A stretch of 64,000 nucleotides of DNA from Camellia lanceoleosa (GCA_025200525.1 CM045763.1:63251018-63315017); one strand, 5' to 3'. Positions 24,056 through 34,619 are shown, numbered from the stretch's first letter. Notes: generated by a model not told the origin, from the letters alone. Program-made: numbers and translations.

Positions 24056-24238
24056 GTGTTTTTAGGGTCCTTCCATGTGTGTACAACACAAATATGTGGT
24101 TTCGGCTCGAAGAAAATGGCCCTAGGGTGTTCAACATTAGCCCGGAAGTGAGAAAAACGGGCGCCGGGGGGCGCCGGAAGAGCATAACTGGTTGCTGAGA
24201 CAATTGCTGGCCTCCCACCCTCCAGTGACCTTCCTGGT

Positions 24239-24562
24239 GATAAAACAGAGGTACCTGCCAAAAATGAACAAAAACCGATGCAAAACGAATGCTCGGGGGC
24301 CAAAACACGCAGTTCGAGGTCCCGAAAACCGGCCGTCAAGCACCGAAAGTGGTGTTTGGCCACGAAGTGGGTATCTAAGACCCCAGTATCCCTCGTTATG
24401 ATAAAACAGAGGTACCTGCCAAAAATGAACAAAAACCGATGCAAAACAAATGCTCGGGGGCCAAAACACGCAGTTCGAGGTCCCGAAAACCGGCCGTTAA
24501 GCACCGAAAGTGGTGTTTGGCCACGAAGTGGGTATCTAAGACCCCAGTGTCCCTCGAAAGGG
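24239..24562 (-). repeat. 161-bp tandem duplication in F2
   Basis: Two adjacent near-identical units start at 24239 and 24400 ('gataaaacagaggtacctgc'). F1 has older degenerate versions at 12200-12720. Confidence 0.92.
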
Positions 24563-26958
24563 AGTAAATGAGATGCATGCCAAAAACCGGAGGAATCGGA
24601 GATGGTTGGGTGGTCCCGAACCGAGGCACACGGCCTGACGGCTCCGAAAACCGGGAACCGGGCTCCGAAATGGGCAAAATGGCCTACGGGCACAAAATGT
24701 AGCCCACGGCCACTGAGAGATAGTCTACGGGACCTCTCCCTCCCCTCAGGAAAGAAAACAGAGAAAATCGAGTCTGGTTCGCAAACCGAGGCAAGGCACA
24801 GAAGAGGGTTCGGAAGTCCGGAGGCAGGGCGCACGGCCGCGACTCTGAGACTTCTGAACGAGCACAATATGCAACATCACCGAGCGCTCAATCGGTGATG
24901 TCTGAGTCTTAAGGTTGGTCAAAAATGGGGTGTCTACAAAGGGCTTTGTGCCAGCCATGTTTGAATTCCCGATTTTCAAACTTGGGGACTTGGTCCAAAT
25001 ACTCTGCGAGTCTAGCATTTTTCCCAGCCTCGAATATTTTGGAAGACTCCGAGTCGGCTGTTTCCTTCACCGTCTTCATTTTAGCCAACTCAGCCTCCAA
25101 TTTGGAGACCGCCTTCTAGGCCAATTTGAGCGCATCTTCGCTCGCGTCCGCCTTCTTCTCGGTATCCGATCTCAATTGATCCGCGCTACGAGCCCTCTCC
25201 ATCTCGGCCTCGGCCCTTGAGGCTTCCTTGTTCGCCCTCAAAGCTTCAACCTCGGCCCTTCTCCTCTGGCCCTCAACTTCCTTTCGTAAACGACCAATTT
25301 GTTTGACGCCGTCGCGATGGTGACGGCCCATATCGGCTATCCTTCCGACGGTCTACAAAACAAGAATTCAAAACCATAACTTCAACAGTATTCGGATGAA
25401 GTGAAGCAAAGTCCGAATATGTACCAAAAGTGCCGATTGGGCGACTAGTGCTGTCGCATTCAGATCTAGTTCCACCCGGAAAGCCTCCCTGTCAGACAGC
25501 AACGACACGGACGTAGCCAAGCTGAATGCGACTTCTGGATCTTTAAGCGCCGAAGCATCAGAAGAAACCGGCATGTTTTTTTATCATCGGCTGAATAACA
25601 AAAGGAACGATCACATTCGATCCCTCTAATCGAGGACGTTTGCTGCCTCGTTCTTCTGAGCCAGCCTCAAACTCGGCAGGGTGTTTCTTTGCCTCTCTCA
25701 ACTTCTTGGCCGGCCTGCACGATCAAAGTAGATTCGGCATTTCGATTTTTTGCCGTCTCCATCTCAATAACGCGCAAGCTCTTTGATTCGCTAACAGGCA
25801 GGGAGAGTTGAGATTCGGTGGCGGGTGGTACTTCAGACGGAAGGGCCTTCGCTCTTCGCCGCGCGGCCAACCTTTCCGCATTCGCCTTCCTGGCAAGTTT
25901 TGTCAGGCTTAACCCGGCTATGTCTTTGGGGCCGGCGGTGGGAAGATCCTCTAAGTCGGGGAAAACCCCGTCAAGTGAAGGATCACCTCGGCCCGAAGTG
26001 GATGGAGGATCGGCCGAATTCAATACCTCGTCAGACTCGATTTCGGACTGATCTGATTCGGTAACATTAGCTACATCCCGCTCCGAATCAGACCTTTCAA
26101 AAACAACCTGCCTCAAGTTTTTGAAGTCGGACAAAATAAGAGCGATAAGAGAATCTTCACCCTCCGGAATCGGGATATTTTCTGCCGCCGAGAAAGTCGT
26201 ATATGTCGGCTCGTAACGAAGCAGAATATGGGCAGCCCTCCCTTATTTCTGAAGACTTCGACGGCCGAAATACTTGAGTGCGACTTTGATATCCGAAAGA
26301 ACGGTGTCGTTAGTTGAAGACAGGACTTTCTTCAAATCGTTCCCTGCACAAGCCAAGCCGTAACATTTCAAAGAAGAGGCTTTACAACAAAAATGAACAA
26401 ATAATAAAAGCAAGAAGGCAATCGGCCACCTGGCTTGCCCCTCCGTCTAGGAATAAGGTCGACGTGATCCTCCCCTTCGCCAAATTCCCAGTTACCTTGG
26501 ACAACGACCATAACATCATCAACTCATTTTCCATAACTGGAAAGCATAGTAATTAGCTGATGGTCGATATCCTTGGCCCTAAGGAAGAAACGCCCGTGCT
26601 GACCAGAAGATTTAGCCAAGGCATAGCAATGCCAGATGGCTGGAATGCCAAGGTTAATTCCAAGGCGACGGTTGAGCGCTATAACCCCCATTATAATTCT
26701 AAAGAAATTCACATTGGGTTGGGAATGGATTAAACCCCAATGGCGAAGCACAGCCCTAAGAAACGGATGAAGGGGAAAACAGACTCCACCCTCTGCGATT
26801 GACAAAAAAGGAAAGACAATCGTGGTTTTGTCCTCCCTCTCCATATCAAGAGTGCCATCTGCCACAAGCGACAGACGGACATCATTAGGAATGGAGAAAT
26901 AGCGTTTAAAGCCAGCAAATCGATCTGAGGAGAGAAGGGCTTTTAAATGTTTCGCCAT

Positions 26959-27317
26959 ACCCTACAGTTTATAAGAATATGCCAAGGAAGGAATAAACCA
27001 GAAAGAGTCTTCGAAGTAAGGGAGGAGAGAACTTATAAAGGACGAAGAGGATATCAGAGAAGAGAGTTGCAGGGAAGATTCAAAAGGCAATCCAGTGACG
27101 AGCGTCATAAAATACATACTTGAAAGGATGTCAAAATTTTAAATCGCAATAAATAGACACGTACGAGGGGACGGGAAGTTGACACGACAATCGAAAGGGA
27201 TGCGCTTAGATATCCGCATGAAGATGAGGCCAACCGCCGAATTTCGGGTCTGACTTTTCGAAATTCAGAACCAAGCACTCCAGCCAACTGTCGTTGGTGA
27301 AGTGCTTGGGGGGCAAT
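26959..27317 (-). promoter_or_regulatory. Probable promoter and leader of antisense ORF2, element A
   Basis: On the minus strand a TATA-like 'ctttataagt' (27031-27040) is followed by a CT-rich leader, and the ATG comes about 75 bp later. The rest, up to the 3' LTR, has no ORF. This would be an element-internal promoter firing back toward integrase. Confidence 0.5.
27305..27317 (+). other. Polypurine tract of element A
   Basis: 'cttggggggcaat' directly precedes the 3' LTR, the usual site for plus-strand cDNA priming. Confidence 0.75.
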
Positions 27318-27720
27318 TGTGGGAGCCGAATAAATAGAAGAGTCGGAAGGTGCGTACCCCAGAAATTAGATATTATTCGGCTCCATATTGCGTGACTAGG
27401 ATGCCGAATACGTTAGGAAGGCTGAATAACCGAAGGTCAGTAGCTCCAAATAAATAAAAGGGGAATGGGATAAAAGTAGGCTCAGGCCTTGAGGCCCAGA
27501 AAGCAAGTATAAATACAAGAACCAAAGATTTAGAAAGGTATGTAAGAATCACTTCACTTAACTTAGAAAACAAGCTATCTTGAGTGTCTGAACTAACTTG
27601 CCTGTCGGAGTGCTAATTCCAGCACCCCCGACAGGAGTGTTTGCATCTTTTCAGGTGACTAGCTAAGGATCACTAGCGTCTCCCAGAATCTGAAGAGTAT
27701 TTCCAAACCATTTCTCCACA
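27318..27720 (+). repeat. 3' LTR of element A
   Basis: 403 bp, TGTGGGAGCC ... CTCCACA, paired with 6183-6561 and followed by the GTATT duplication. Confidence 0.95.
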
Positions 27721-27725
27721 GTATT

Positions 27726-27864
27726 GTTTTGATAAAGATCTCGAATATCATTCATTCAAACCTTTATTTCTAATATCATTCACTGAGTATCCAAGCTCAC
27801 CCTCTCCTTATATATATATAGGTGACGAGCAAGAAGGCGGTGATGCCTAGATGTCATTTGCAAG
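27726..27864 (+). mobile_element. Solo LTR X, segment 2 of 3
   Basis: 139 bp of X lie between the TSD of A and the start of C. It includes a short TA run (27808-27821) and ends in GCAAG, the target duplicated by C. Confidence 0.75.
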
Positions 27865-28276
27865 TGTGGAGAAGTGGTTTGGAAATACTCTTATGATCCC
27901 GGGGGACGCTCGTGATCCTCAGATAGCCACCTGAAAAGGAATGAATACTCCGGTCGGGGGTGCCGGAATTAGCACTCCGACGGATAAGTCAGTGTATACT
28001 CTCTTAATAGCTTGTATCTTAAGTTAAACATGCTAGTTCTCACATACCTTTCTCTGATGGGTGATCCTGCATTAATAGTATTCTCTTTAGGCCTTTGGGC
28101 TCGGCCCATCCTTGATCCTTTACACTTACCCCTACTCGACCTCTGTTCTACTGGCTAGTGTGCCAGTTATTTTATTCGGCTCTTCGATGGACTAGGATAT
28201 GTGCCGAATAAAGGTTACGTTTCGGATCGGACATGCCCATTCGTCCCTATGGATCTGATGAAATTTGGCTCCCACA
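27865..28276 (-). repeat. 3' LTR of element C
   Basis: 412 bp, plus-strand ends TGTGGAGAAG and GGCTCCCACA. It pairs with 38329-38740 at identical length, with scattered substitutions. Confidence 0.95.
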
Positions 28277-28292
28277 ATTACCCCTCAAACAC
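28277..28292 (-). other. Polypurine tract of element C
   Basis: On the minus strand 'gtgtttgaggggtaat' lies directly before the 3' LTR. Confidence 0.65.
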
Positions 28293-28651
28293 CCTACTAG
28301 CATCAGTTAGTCAACGTGTTTGGCTTCTAGCCTGGGAAGTCAAAAATTCAGCGGTTAACCCTCTTCCCAATGCATGTCAGAATGCGTACATGCTTTTTGG
28401 TCATTGTAACGCTTTCTCGCCCCTTCGTACACTGCCTCCATTTAATATGATTTGAAATTGTCTCTTCGAATGTATGTTCTGAATGCTCAAAGATATCTTG
28501 CTCGCCCTCTAGTGCAACTTCTCTTCGCGGCTTCTACAACTCCTCGTTTCTCGTTTCTCCCTTCGTCTCTTGTAAGTCTTCTCCTCCTTCATTTTTGATC
28601 CCGCTTCCTTATTTTCTTTTAGTTTTCCATAATCCTTGGGTTGGCCAAAAA
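28293..28651 (+). promoter_or_regulatory. Upstream region of antisense ORF2, element C
   Basis: CT-rich leader without an ORF. 'cttgtaagtctt' (about 28568) to 'ttttcttttag' (about 28622) looks like a 5'-UTR intron immediately before the ATG at 28652. Promoter position not resolved. Confidence 0.4.
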
Positions 28652-29476
28652 ATGGCAAAACATCTGAAGGAGCTCCTTTCGGAGGATCGAATCTCCGGCT
28701 TTCGACGCCATTTTTCTATCCCCGATGATGTCCATCTGTCACTTTTGGCAGACAGCACCACTATATGGAGAGGGAAGATGAGAGCACAATCATCTTTCCT
28801 CTCCTATCAATTGCTGAGGGCGGAGTCCGCTTTTCTCTTCACCCACTTTTGAGAGCCATTCTTAGATACAGGGGTCTAATACTGGGGTCCGTTATGTGAC
28901 TTGATCTTAACTCCTCATTTGGTTTGATTTGCATTCGATATTTCTTGGTATGTGATGATCCCAACTCCTTGTTCTACAGACGGTTGGAAGGATAGCCGAA
29001 CTAGGCCGCCGCCAATACGATGCCATTGAGAGAATTGGCCGCTTGAAGTCGGAAGCTGAAGGAGAGCGGAGCAGGACCGAGTTTGAGGTGGCGAGAGCCA
29101 CGATGGAAAGTGCTCGAGCCGAAGCTGAGAATGAGAGGGCTCAGACTGCTGACTAGCTCAGATCCGATGCCGAGGAGAGGGCAAACGCGAGCGAGGAATC
29201 GCTGAAGTTGGCCAAGGAGGCGCTTGTTAAGGTGGAGGCCGAGTTAGAAGAGTTGAAGAAGGCCAAGGAAAAAGCCGACTCTGAGGCTTCCGCGGCGTTC
29301 GAGGCTGGAAAGAGCGCCGCTCTTGAAAACTATGTCGAAGAAGTCCCCAAGTTTGAGAATCGGGGATTTAAACACGGGTGGCTCAAAGCCCTGCTACCGC
29401 TGGAGTTACATTGGCCATGCCAATTCCAAACGAGCAAGTGGACGTTGAGCCACTCGAGTCTGATCTCGAGGCTTGA
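28652..29476 (+). pseudogene. Antisense ORF2 of element C (internal deletion)
   Basis: Homologue of the spliced antisense gene in A. The first exon starts MAKHLKELLSEDRISGF and is lost after about 75 codons. A deletion removes the rest of exon 1, all of exon 2 and part of intron 2. The last exon starts at 28980 after an intact '...gttctacag' acceptor: TVGRIAELGRRQYDA, a long Glu/Ala/Lys coiled coil, then FENRGFKHGWLKAL and a tail ending DVEPLESDLEA. There is a TAG after AQTAD (29154). The shared intron acceptor in A and C supports real splicing of the ancestral gene. Confidence 0.75.
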
Positions 29477-30300
29477 TTTGGGAGATATTTTAGTTTTATT
29501 AGCTATTTTCAATTTCAATGTATGTTTTTGTTTAGTAGACTTCTGTTAGTGGAAGGTAATTTTCATGTATAAATTCGTTACTATCTGCGCTCAATTTATT
29601 AATGTAAATTTCCCTCTTGCTTGTACGCAATTTTTGATATTGATGAAGAGTTTTGTTCTTTACTACTTTGGATAAAATGACTGCCGATTGGAAGTAGGAT
29701 CAGGGGATGAGTAGATAAAATAATCCCACTGCATGGCTGCCGATTAGATAACAGTGTAACTTGGCAACTAATTTAACCTTAATTTATTTGAACAAGTAAT
29801 CCCACTGCATGGATGCCGATTAGATAACAGTGTAACTTGGCAACTAATTTAACCCTAATTTAGTCGAACAAGTAATCCCACTGCATGGCTGCCGATTAGA
29901 TAAATCTGCCCTTGCCCCAGCCAATGTATGATCTCCGAAAGCCGAATAGCACTAGATTATGGAGTGGCTGCGGCACAAATCGATCGGCGTTGGGCTTAGG
30001 TATTTGGCCGATCAGATTAATAAATTTGCACTTGCCCCAGTCCGTTCATGAACTAGTACGCCGAATAAAATGAACTCATGAATGTTGTACTAACGATTCA
30101 TGGAGCGGTTGGGGCAGTCAAGCCCAATGTATTGATGAATTTGCCCTTGCCCCAGTGGGTTTATGAACTAGAAAGCCGAATAACATAGCTTCATGGGGCA
30201 ATTGGGGCACATGACTCAATCGGTGCCGGGCTGTTAAGGTTTTAATAGTAATGAGACTGCCTCAAAGGTGCTGCCCCGTAGGGAATAAATGAGTGCGTAC
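29477..30300 (+). repeat. Degenerate repeats between the antisense genes, element C
   Basis: From about 29690, near-identical units of 'taatcccactgcatgg(c/a)tgccg' with 'attagataacagtgtaactt' recur at about 70-115 bp. After 29900, 'tttgcccttgcccca' units with 'ctagaaagccgaata' follow. No ORF. This corresponds to 18290-19320 in A. Confidence 0.75.
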
Positions 30301-30355
30301 TTTGTGCAAGAAGGTCCTATTTATATACTCAGAGTCAGTGGCTTAGTTCAATTCT

Positions 30356-31300
30356 TTGAGAAAGATTAAACAAGTGCGAATGCCAAATAGACTTTTCTTT
30401 AACAGTAGAGGAGAAGCGAGGACGCTAGCTGAGCTGGGAGGAGATATGAGTCGAAGTGGTGAACCTTCGCGCATTGGAAGTAGGACTTCGAGGGATCGGG
30501 AGAGACACCAATCCCCTCGTCGTCGAAGCAGGTCGCCCAGGAGGGATAAGGAACCACAAGGCATATCTCCTCAACCCCGTTCTGGAAGGGCATCTGATGT
30601 GGCTCTGCGCCCATTGAGTTTTACGGTCTTCGTGGGAAACAGACCAATGACAGAGGTGGATTCGATCGTTCGGGATCCAAATGTAGCAGTCGAATTTGCT
30701 GGACAGATTTTTTCGTCCGAAGTCCAACAGTCGATAGTAGGTCGGTAGGACTTTTAAGTGTTTCGTGAAGGCGTTCATGGGGTAGTGAAGGGGTTGTACA
30801 CCACTTACGAAATCGGCATGCGTCTTCGGGTGGCTTGGCGTGTCATAGAGCAGAGAGATGAACGCATTTGGAAGTTAGAAGCTCGTGCAGAGAAGGCCGA
30901 GCGTGAGCTAAGAAAAATCAAGTCTGCCGAGCCTCAGTCAGCCAGCCATCCCAACCCGGTTGCGGAGGAGATGGTGAGTCAAAGGCTGATAAGCAATGCT
31001 ATTGTCGATCGGAACACGACCAGCATGTTTGCGATTGAGACAGCGAGGACCACGGCCTATGAAAAAGGCTTCCATGATGGCCGAAAGGTCGGAATACAGA
31101 AGGCCAAGAAGAAACTCGCTGAAGAAGTGTGCCGATGTGAAAATCGTGGGTTTAAGCATGGCTGGATCAAGGCACTTCAGCAAGCTGAGGCTCTCCAGGC
31201 AGCGGGTGTGAATTCGGCATTGCCGTTGTATCAACAAAGCGATTTCCCCTTTTCGGCTTTCGAAGTTGAGAAGAGTGACAATGAGGGTGCCGCCGAATAG
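30356..31300 (+). pseudogene. Antisense ORF1 of element C
   Basis: Homologue of A 17351-18250. The first part (to 30748) holds an RS-rich tract (RRRSRSPRRDKEPQG) and the conserved block 'RPLSFTVFVGNRPMTEVDS'. TAG and TAA codons (30746-30757) replace the Gln and Lys kept in A (VGRQDFKVF). The second part (30758-31300, 180 codons) has 'REGVHGVVKGLYTTYEIGM', a charged coiled coil, 'AYEKGFHDGRKVGIQKAKK', ENRGFKHGWIKAL and an acidic tail (EVEKSDNEG). Apart from the two stops it is open. No known domain; function unknown. Confidence 0.75.
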
Positions 31301-31589
31301 AAGCAGACCTTGTAATTTATTAGCTAATTTTAATAAAATGCTTTATTTTCAATTTGTAGCATACTTTTAACTTGAATAGAAGCAGTTCTTCATTTTCGAT
31401 TTCTATTAACTGGCTATTTATATTAATTTACTTGGTGCCAATCGATTTATCTAAGGACATATTTTATTTGTGTTTACTGGCTATTTACTCGCACGTTTTA
31501 GCCTACACTTATATGGCTTGTATATTTACGTATTTCGTTTTGTATATTTACGTATTTCATCCTTTGTTTATCGGCCCAAAGGCGTGATG

Positions 31590-32780
31590 CCCCGATGGGG
31601 CTCCGAATCCAGAGGCTTAATCGGGCCAAAGGCATCATGCGCCGATAGGGCTTAAAATCCGGAGTCTCTATTTGGCCAATCGTGGCATTGACGAAGGGCG
31701 CTCCGAATCCGGGGGCTTAATCGGCCCAAAGGCGTCATGTGCCGATGGGGCTCCGAATCCGGAGTCTTTATTTGTCCAATCGTGGCATCCACGAAGGGCG
31801 CTCCGATGGGGCTCCGAATCCGGAGACTTTTTCGCCCAAAGGCATCATGCCCCGATGGGGCTCTGAATCCGGAGACTTTATTTGGCCAATCGTGATATCC
31901 ACGAAGGGCGCTCCGAATCTGGAGGCTTTTTCGGCCCAAAGGTGTTATGCGCCGATGGGGCTCCGAATCCGGAGACTTTATTTGGCCAATCGTGATATCC
32001 CCAAAGGGCGCTCCGAATCCAGAGGCTTTTTTGGCCTAATGGCGTCATGCGCTGATGGGGCTCCGAATACGGAGACTTTTTTGGCCCAAAGGCATCATGC
32101 GCCGATGGGGCTCCGAATTCGGAGACTTTATTTGGCCAATCGTGATATCCACGAAGGGCACTCTGAATCCAGAGGCTTTTTCGGCCCAAAGGCGTCCTGC
32201 GCCGATGGGGCTCCAAATCCGGAGACTTTATTTGGCTAATCGTGATATCCACGAAGGGCGCTCCGAATCTGGAGACTTTTTCGACCCAAAGGCGTCATGC
32301 GCTGATGGGGCTCCGAATCCAGAGACTTTATTTGGCCAATCGTGATATCCACGAAGGGCGCTCTGAATTCAGAGGCTTTTTCGGCCCAAAGGCATCATGC
32401 GCCGATGGGGCTCCGAATTCGGAGACTATTTGGCCAATTGTGATATCCACGAAGGGCGCTCCGAATTCGGAGGCTTTTTTGGCCCAAAGGCGTCATGCGC
32501 TAATGGGGCTCCGAATCCGGAGAGTTTATTTGGCCAATCATGATATCCACGAAGGGCGCTCCGAATCCGGAGGCTTTTTCGGTCCAAAGGCGTCATGCGC
32601 TGATGGGGCTCCGAATCCGGAGACTTTATTTGGCCAATCGTGACATCCACGAAGGGCGCTCCGAATCGAGAGGCTTTTTCGGCCAAAAGGCGTCATGCGC
32701 CGATAGGGCTCCAAATCCGAAGACTTTATTTGGCCAATTGTGATATCCATGAAGGGCGCTCCGAATCCAGAGGCTTTTTC
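31590..32780 (-). repeat. 100-bp palindromic tandem repeat, element C
   Basis: About ten units. The block 'cgtgatatccacgaagggcg' recurs at about 31891, 31991, 32141, 32241, 32341, 32439, 32539, 32639 and 32739, a 100-bp period with one extra half unit. Each unit carries two near-palindromes of CTCCGAATCCGGAG type. It is the same family as 11090-11934 in A, in reverse orientation as expected. Long ORFs through it are by-products of the repeat. Confidence 0.95.
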
Positions 32781-32895
32781 GGAACACTTTTAAACTATAT
32801 TTCGTAGTGAGTAAACCAGGATCTTTGCATTTACAAAAGTGGAATATGTACACGTTGAACCATTCAGAACTAGTATCATTCCCCACAAGTCGAGT

Positions 32896-34134
32896 TTAAT
32901 GATAGAATTTTCGTAAGTGCGTTGAATTCCAAGGCCATGGCAAACTCCTTCCAGACATGTCCTGAAGCCGATATGCCCCAACCCCTGCGATCGAATCGAT
33001 CTGATAGGGTTCGTCCCAGTTAGGGCCCAATTTTCCATCAGCCAGTTTCCTGGCCACCGGTAGTACTTTCTTGAGGACCAACTCTCCTGGTGTATAGCAG
33101 CACAGCTGAACACATTGATTGTACGACTTGGCAAGCTGTTGCTGGTATCGTGCCATGAAGGCAAGGGCACGGTCTCTTCGTTCTTCGATCAGAACCAAAT
33201 CCAAAGCCAGCATCATGTCGTTTCGGCCCATATCAAAAACTTGCGATTTCAGGGTTGGGTGGCCGATCTCCAGGGGTATGATCGCCTTGGTTCCAAAGCA
33301 TAAAGCAAATGACGTTTCTCCAGTTGATCGCCTTGGCGTAATTCGATGTGCCCACAATACACTCGGTAATTCTTCGACCCATTTGCCTTTAGCTTTCTCC
33401 AGTCTCTTCTTGATGCCGTCCAAGATGGATTTGTTAGAGGCTTCGGCTTGACCACAGCTTTGGGGGTAAGCCGGCGTGGAAAAGTAGGGCCGGATACCAT
33501 ACTTGCTGCACAACTCCCTATAGATGCCACAATCAAACTGGGTGCCGTTGTCTGAGATAAGAGCTCTTGGAATGCCGAATCGTGTTATGATATTTCTCCA
33601 TACAAAGCGCTTGACATTAGCATCTCGAATGTGCGTTAATGCCTCTGCTTCGACCCATTTTGTGAAGTAGTCTGTGGCGACGATCAAGTATCGCTTGTTC
33701 CCTGGGGCCCTCGGTAATGGTCCTACGATATCTAGCCCCCACTGGGCAAACGGCCAGGGGCTGGTGATAGAGCTTAACTCTTTAGCAGGTAGATGGGTTA
33801 ACGGGGAGAACTTCTGGCACTGTTCACATTTTTTCACATAGCATTCAGCATCAAATCTCATTGTCGGCCAATAATGCCCCTGTGTTATAGCTCGATGGGC
33901 CAAAGAGCACCCGCCAGAATGTGTGCCACAACTGCCTTCATGTATTTCAGTCAGAAGCTCTTCAACTTTGTCCGGATGCACGCATTCTAGGTATGGACCA
34001 GAAAGGGACTTTTTATAAAGCTTTCCTTGCGGATCCAAGTAGTAACGCAAGGCTTTGTTTTGCAGCTTGTGTACTTCTTTCTTGTTCTCTAGAGTTGTTC
34101 GGAAGATAGGAATGCGGCAATGGGATCCATCCAA
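32896..34134 (-). CDS. Integrase of element C (intact frame)
   Basis: 412 codons. HHCC zinc-binding N-terminus: H65, H72, C103, C106 (HEGSCGTHSGG ... CEQCQKF). Catalytic core DD35E: D135 in GLDIVGPL, D195 in SDNGTQF, E231 in GQAEASN. The C-terminal part ends 'STHLRKFYH' and is typical of gypsy integrases; no chromodomain is visible, as in Tat. The first 20-40 codons belong to the linker after the second RNase H, whose own frame overlaps by 46 bp, so a frameshift separates the two. It is the only complete DDE integrase in the window, though it would need a polyprotein or separate translation to be made. Confidence 0.93.
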   Translation of the reverse strand: MDGSHCRIPIFRTTLENKKEVHKLQNKALRYYLDPQGKLYKKSLSGPYLECVHPDKVEELLTEIHEGSCGTHSGGCSLAHRAITQGHYWPTMRFDAECYVKKCEQCQKFSPLTHLPAKELSSITSPWPFAQWGLDIVGPLPRAPGNKRYLIVATDYFTKWVEAEALTHIRDANVKRFVWRNIITRFGIPRALISDNGTQFDCGIYRELCSKYGIRPYFSTPAYPQSCGQAEASNKSILDGIKKRLEKAKGKWVEELPSVLWAHRITPRRSTGETSFALCFGTKAIIPLEIGHPTLKSQVFDMGRNDMMLALDLVLIEERRDRALAFMARYQQQLAKSYNQCVQLCCYTPGELVLKKVLPVARKLADGKLGPNWDEPYQIDSIAGVGAYRLQDMSGRSLPWPWNSTHLRKFYH

Positions 34135-34610
34135 CTTGGTCCAGATTCTATGACATTGACCTGGACTTCCTCCGAAGGACCAATGCTTGGCTCTGGGATG
34201 AAACCCACCTCGATGGTCCGTTTGATCTCTGAGTTAATGGCGGAGGCTAGGTAGGCCAGGGCATCTGCATGCGTGTTCTGATCGCGTGTTATCTGATTCA
34301 ATTCATGATGGTCAAATTTTGCCAGTAAGGAGTTAGTCGTTTTCATGTAAGCCGCCATACAATCATTTCTTGTCGCGTACTCCCCCTTCAGCTGATTAAT
34401 CACCAGTTTTGAATCGCAAAATACAAGCAAACGGCGAGCACCCAGAAGATGTGCATTCCACAAACTGGTTACAAGGACTTCGTATTCGGCTTCGTTATTT
34501 GATGCTTCGAAGCCGAGTTTGACGGCCTGCTCAATTACTGCGCCGTCAGGAGCCATGATTACTACTCTGGCTCCACTACCCCGCTGATTGGATGACCCAT
34601 CACAGTACAA
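34089..34610 (-). pseudogene. Second RNase H of element C
   Basis: 173 codons with YCDGSSNQRGSGA, NNEAEYEVL, VFCDSKLVINQ and QNTHADALAYL: the same archaeal-like RNase H as in A. Catalytic residues look complete, but the frame is cut off from RT upstream (stops between 34620 and 34960) and from integrase by a frameshift near 34100. Confidence 0.88.
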
Positions 34611-34619
34611 CTCCCAGAT

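Larger units (their letters stand above)
19677..24938 (-). mobile_element. Solo LTR F2 (Ogre-type, 5262 bp)
   Basis: Minus-oriented LTR reading TGTAGACACCCC ... GACGTCTACA, flanked by perfect AAGGG duplications at 19672-19676 and 24939-24943. It is inserted in exon 3 of antisense ORF2. It is homologous along its length to F1 in reverse orientation, and near its 3' end to the B/D LTR ('gccacgtgtccgtcatcacc', 'agagtccaaatccggcaaa'). No internal coding region, so a solo LTR left by LTR-LTR recombination. Confidence 0.95.
19588..26958 (-). pseudogene. Antisense ORF2, spliced 'putative gypsy type transposon'-like gene, split by F2
   Basis: A plant-style gene antisense to A. Exon 1, 26958-26430, starts MAKHLKALLSSDRFAGF and includes 'WHCYALAKSSGQHGRFF' and 'VPRRRGKP'-like ends, resembling the Transposase_28 (PF04195) N-terminus. 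Intron 26429-26344 (86 bp, GT-AG). Exon 2, 26343-25425, acidic then Lys/Arg-rich. Intron 25424-25353 (72 bp, GT-AG, phase 0). Exon 3, 25352-24939 and 19676-19588, is coiled coil, then FENREFKHGWHKAL and tail DVEPLESDSDG. Excising F2 plus one AAGGG restores the frame across the junction. Lesions: TGA after SSYGK, TAA after RRSLQK, a frameshift near 25700, TAG after LKLA. About 650 codons originally. Function unknown. Confidence 0.78.
6183..27720 (+). mobile_element. Tat-lineage LTR retrotransposon A, complete ends, two nested insertions
   Basis: Plus-strand element with 5' LTR 6183-6561, tRNA-Asp-like PBS, a gag remnant, protease, RT, RNase H, a second RNase H, integrase, a palindromic tandem repeat, two antisense genes, a polypurine tract and 3' LTR 27318-27720. 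Removing nested solo LTRs F1 and F2 with their duplications leaves about 11.2 kb. The dual RNase H and extra antisense ORFs place it in the Tat lineage. The gag core is deleted and protease broken, so it is non-autonomous. Confidence 0.93.

Noticed and set aside
30356..31300. RS-rich ORF as a host SR splicing factor
   Set aside because: No RRM is visible, and a homologue lies in the same place in element A, so it belongs to the element.
31739..32643. Long plus-strand ORFs (166 and 133 codons) with repeated MGLRIRRLYLANRDIHEG-like peptides
   Set aside because: They run through the 100-bp tandem repeat and exist only because the units stay open. The repeat is non-coding in A, and both strands are open.
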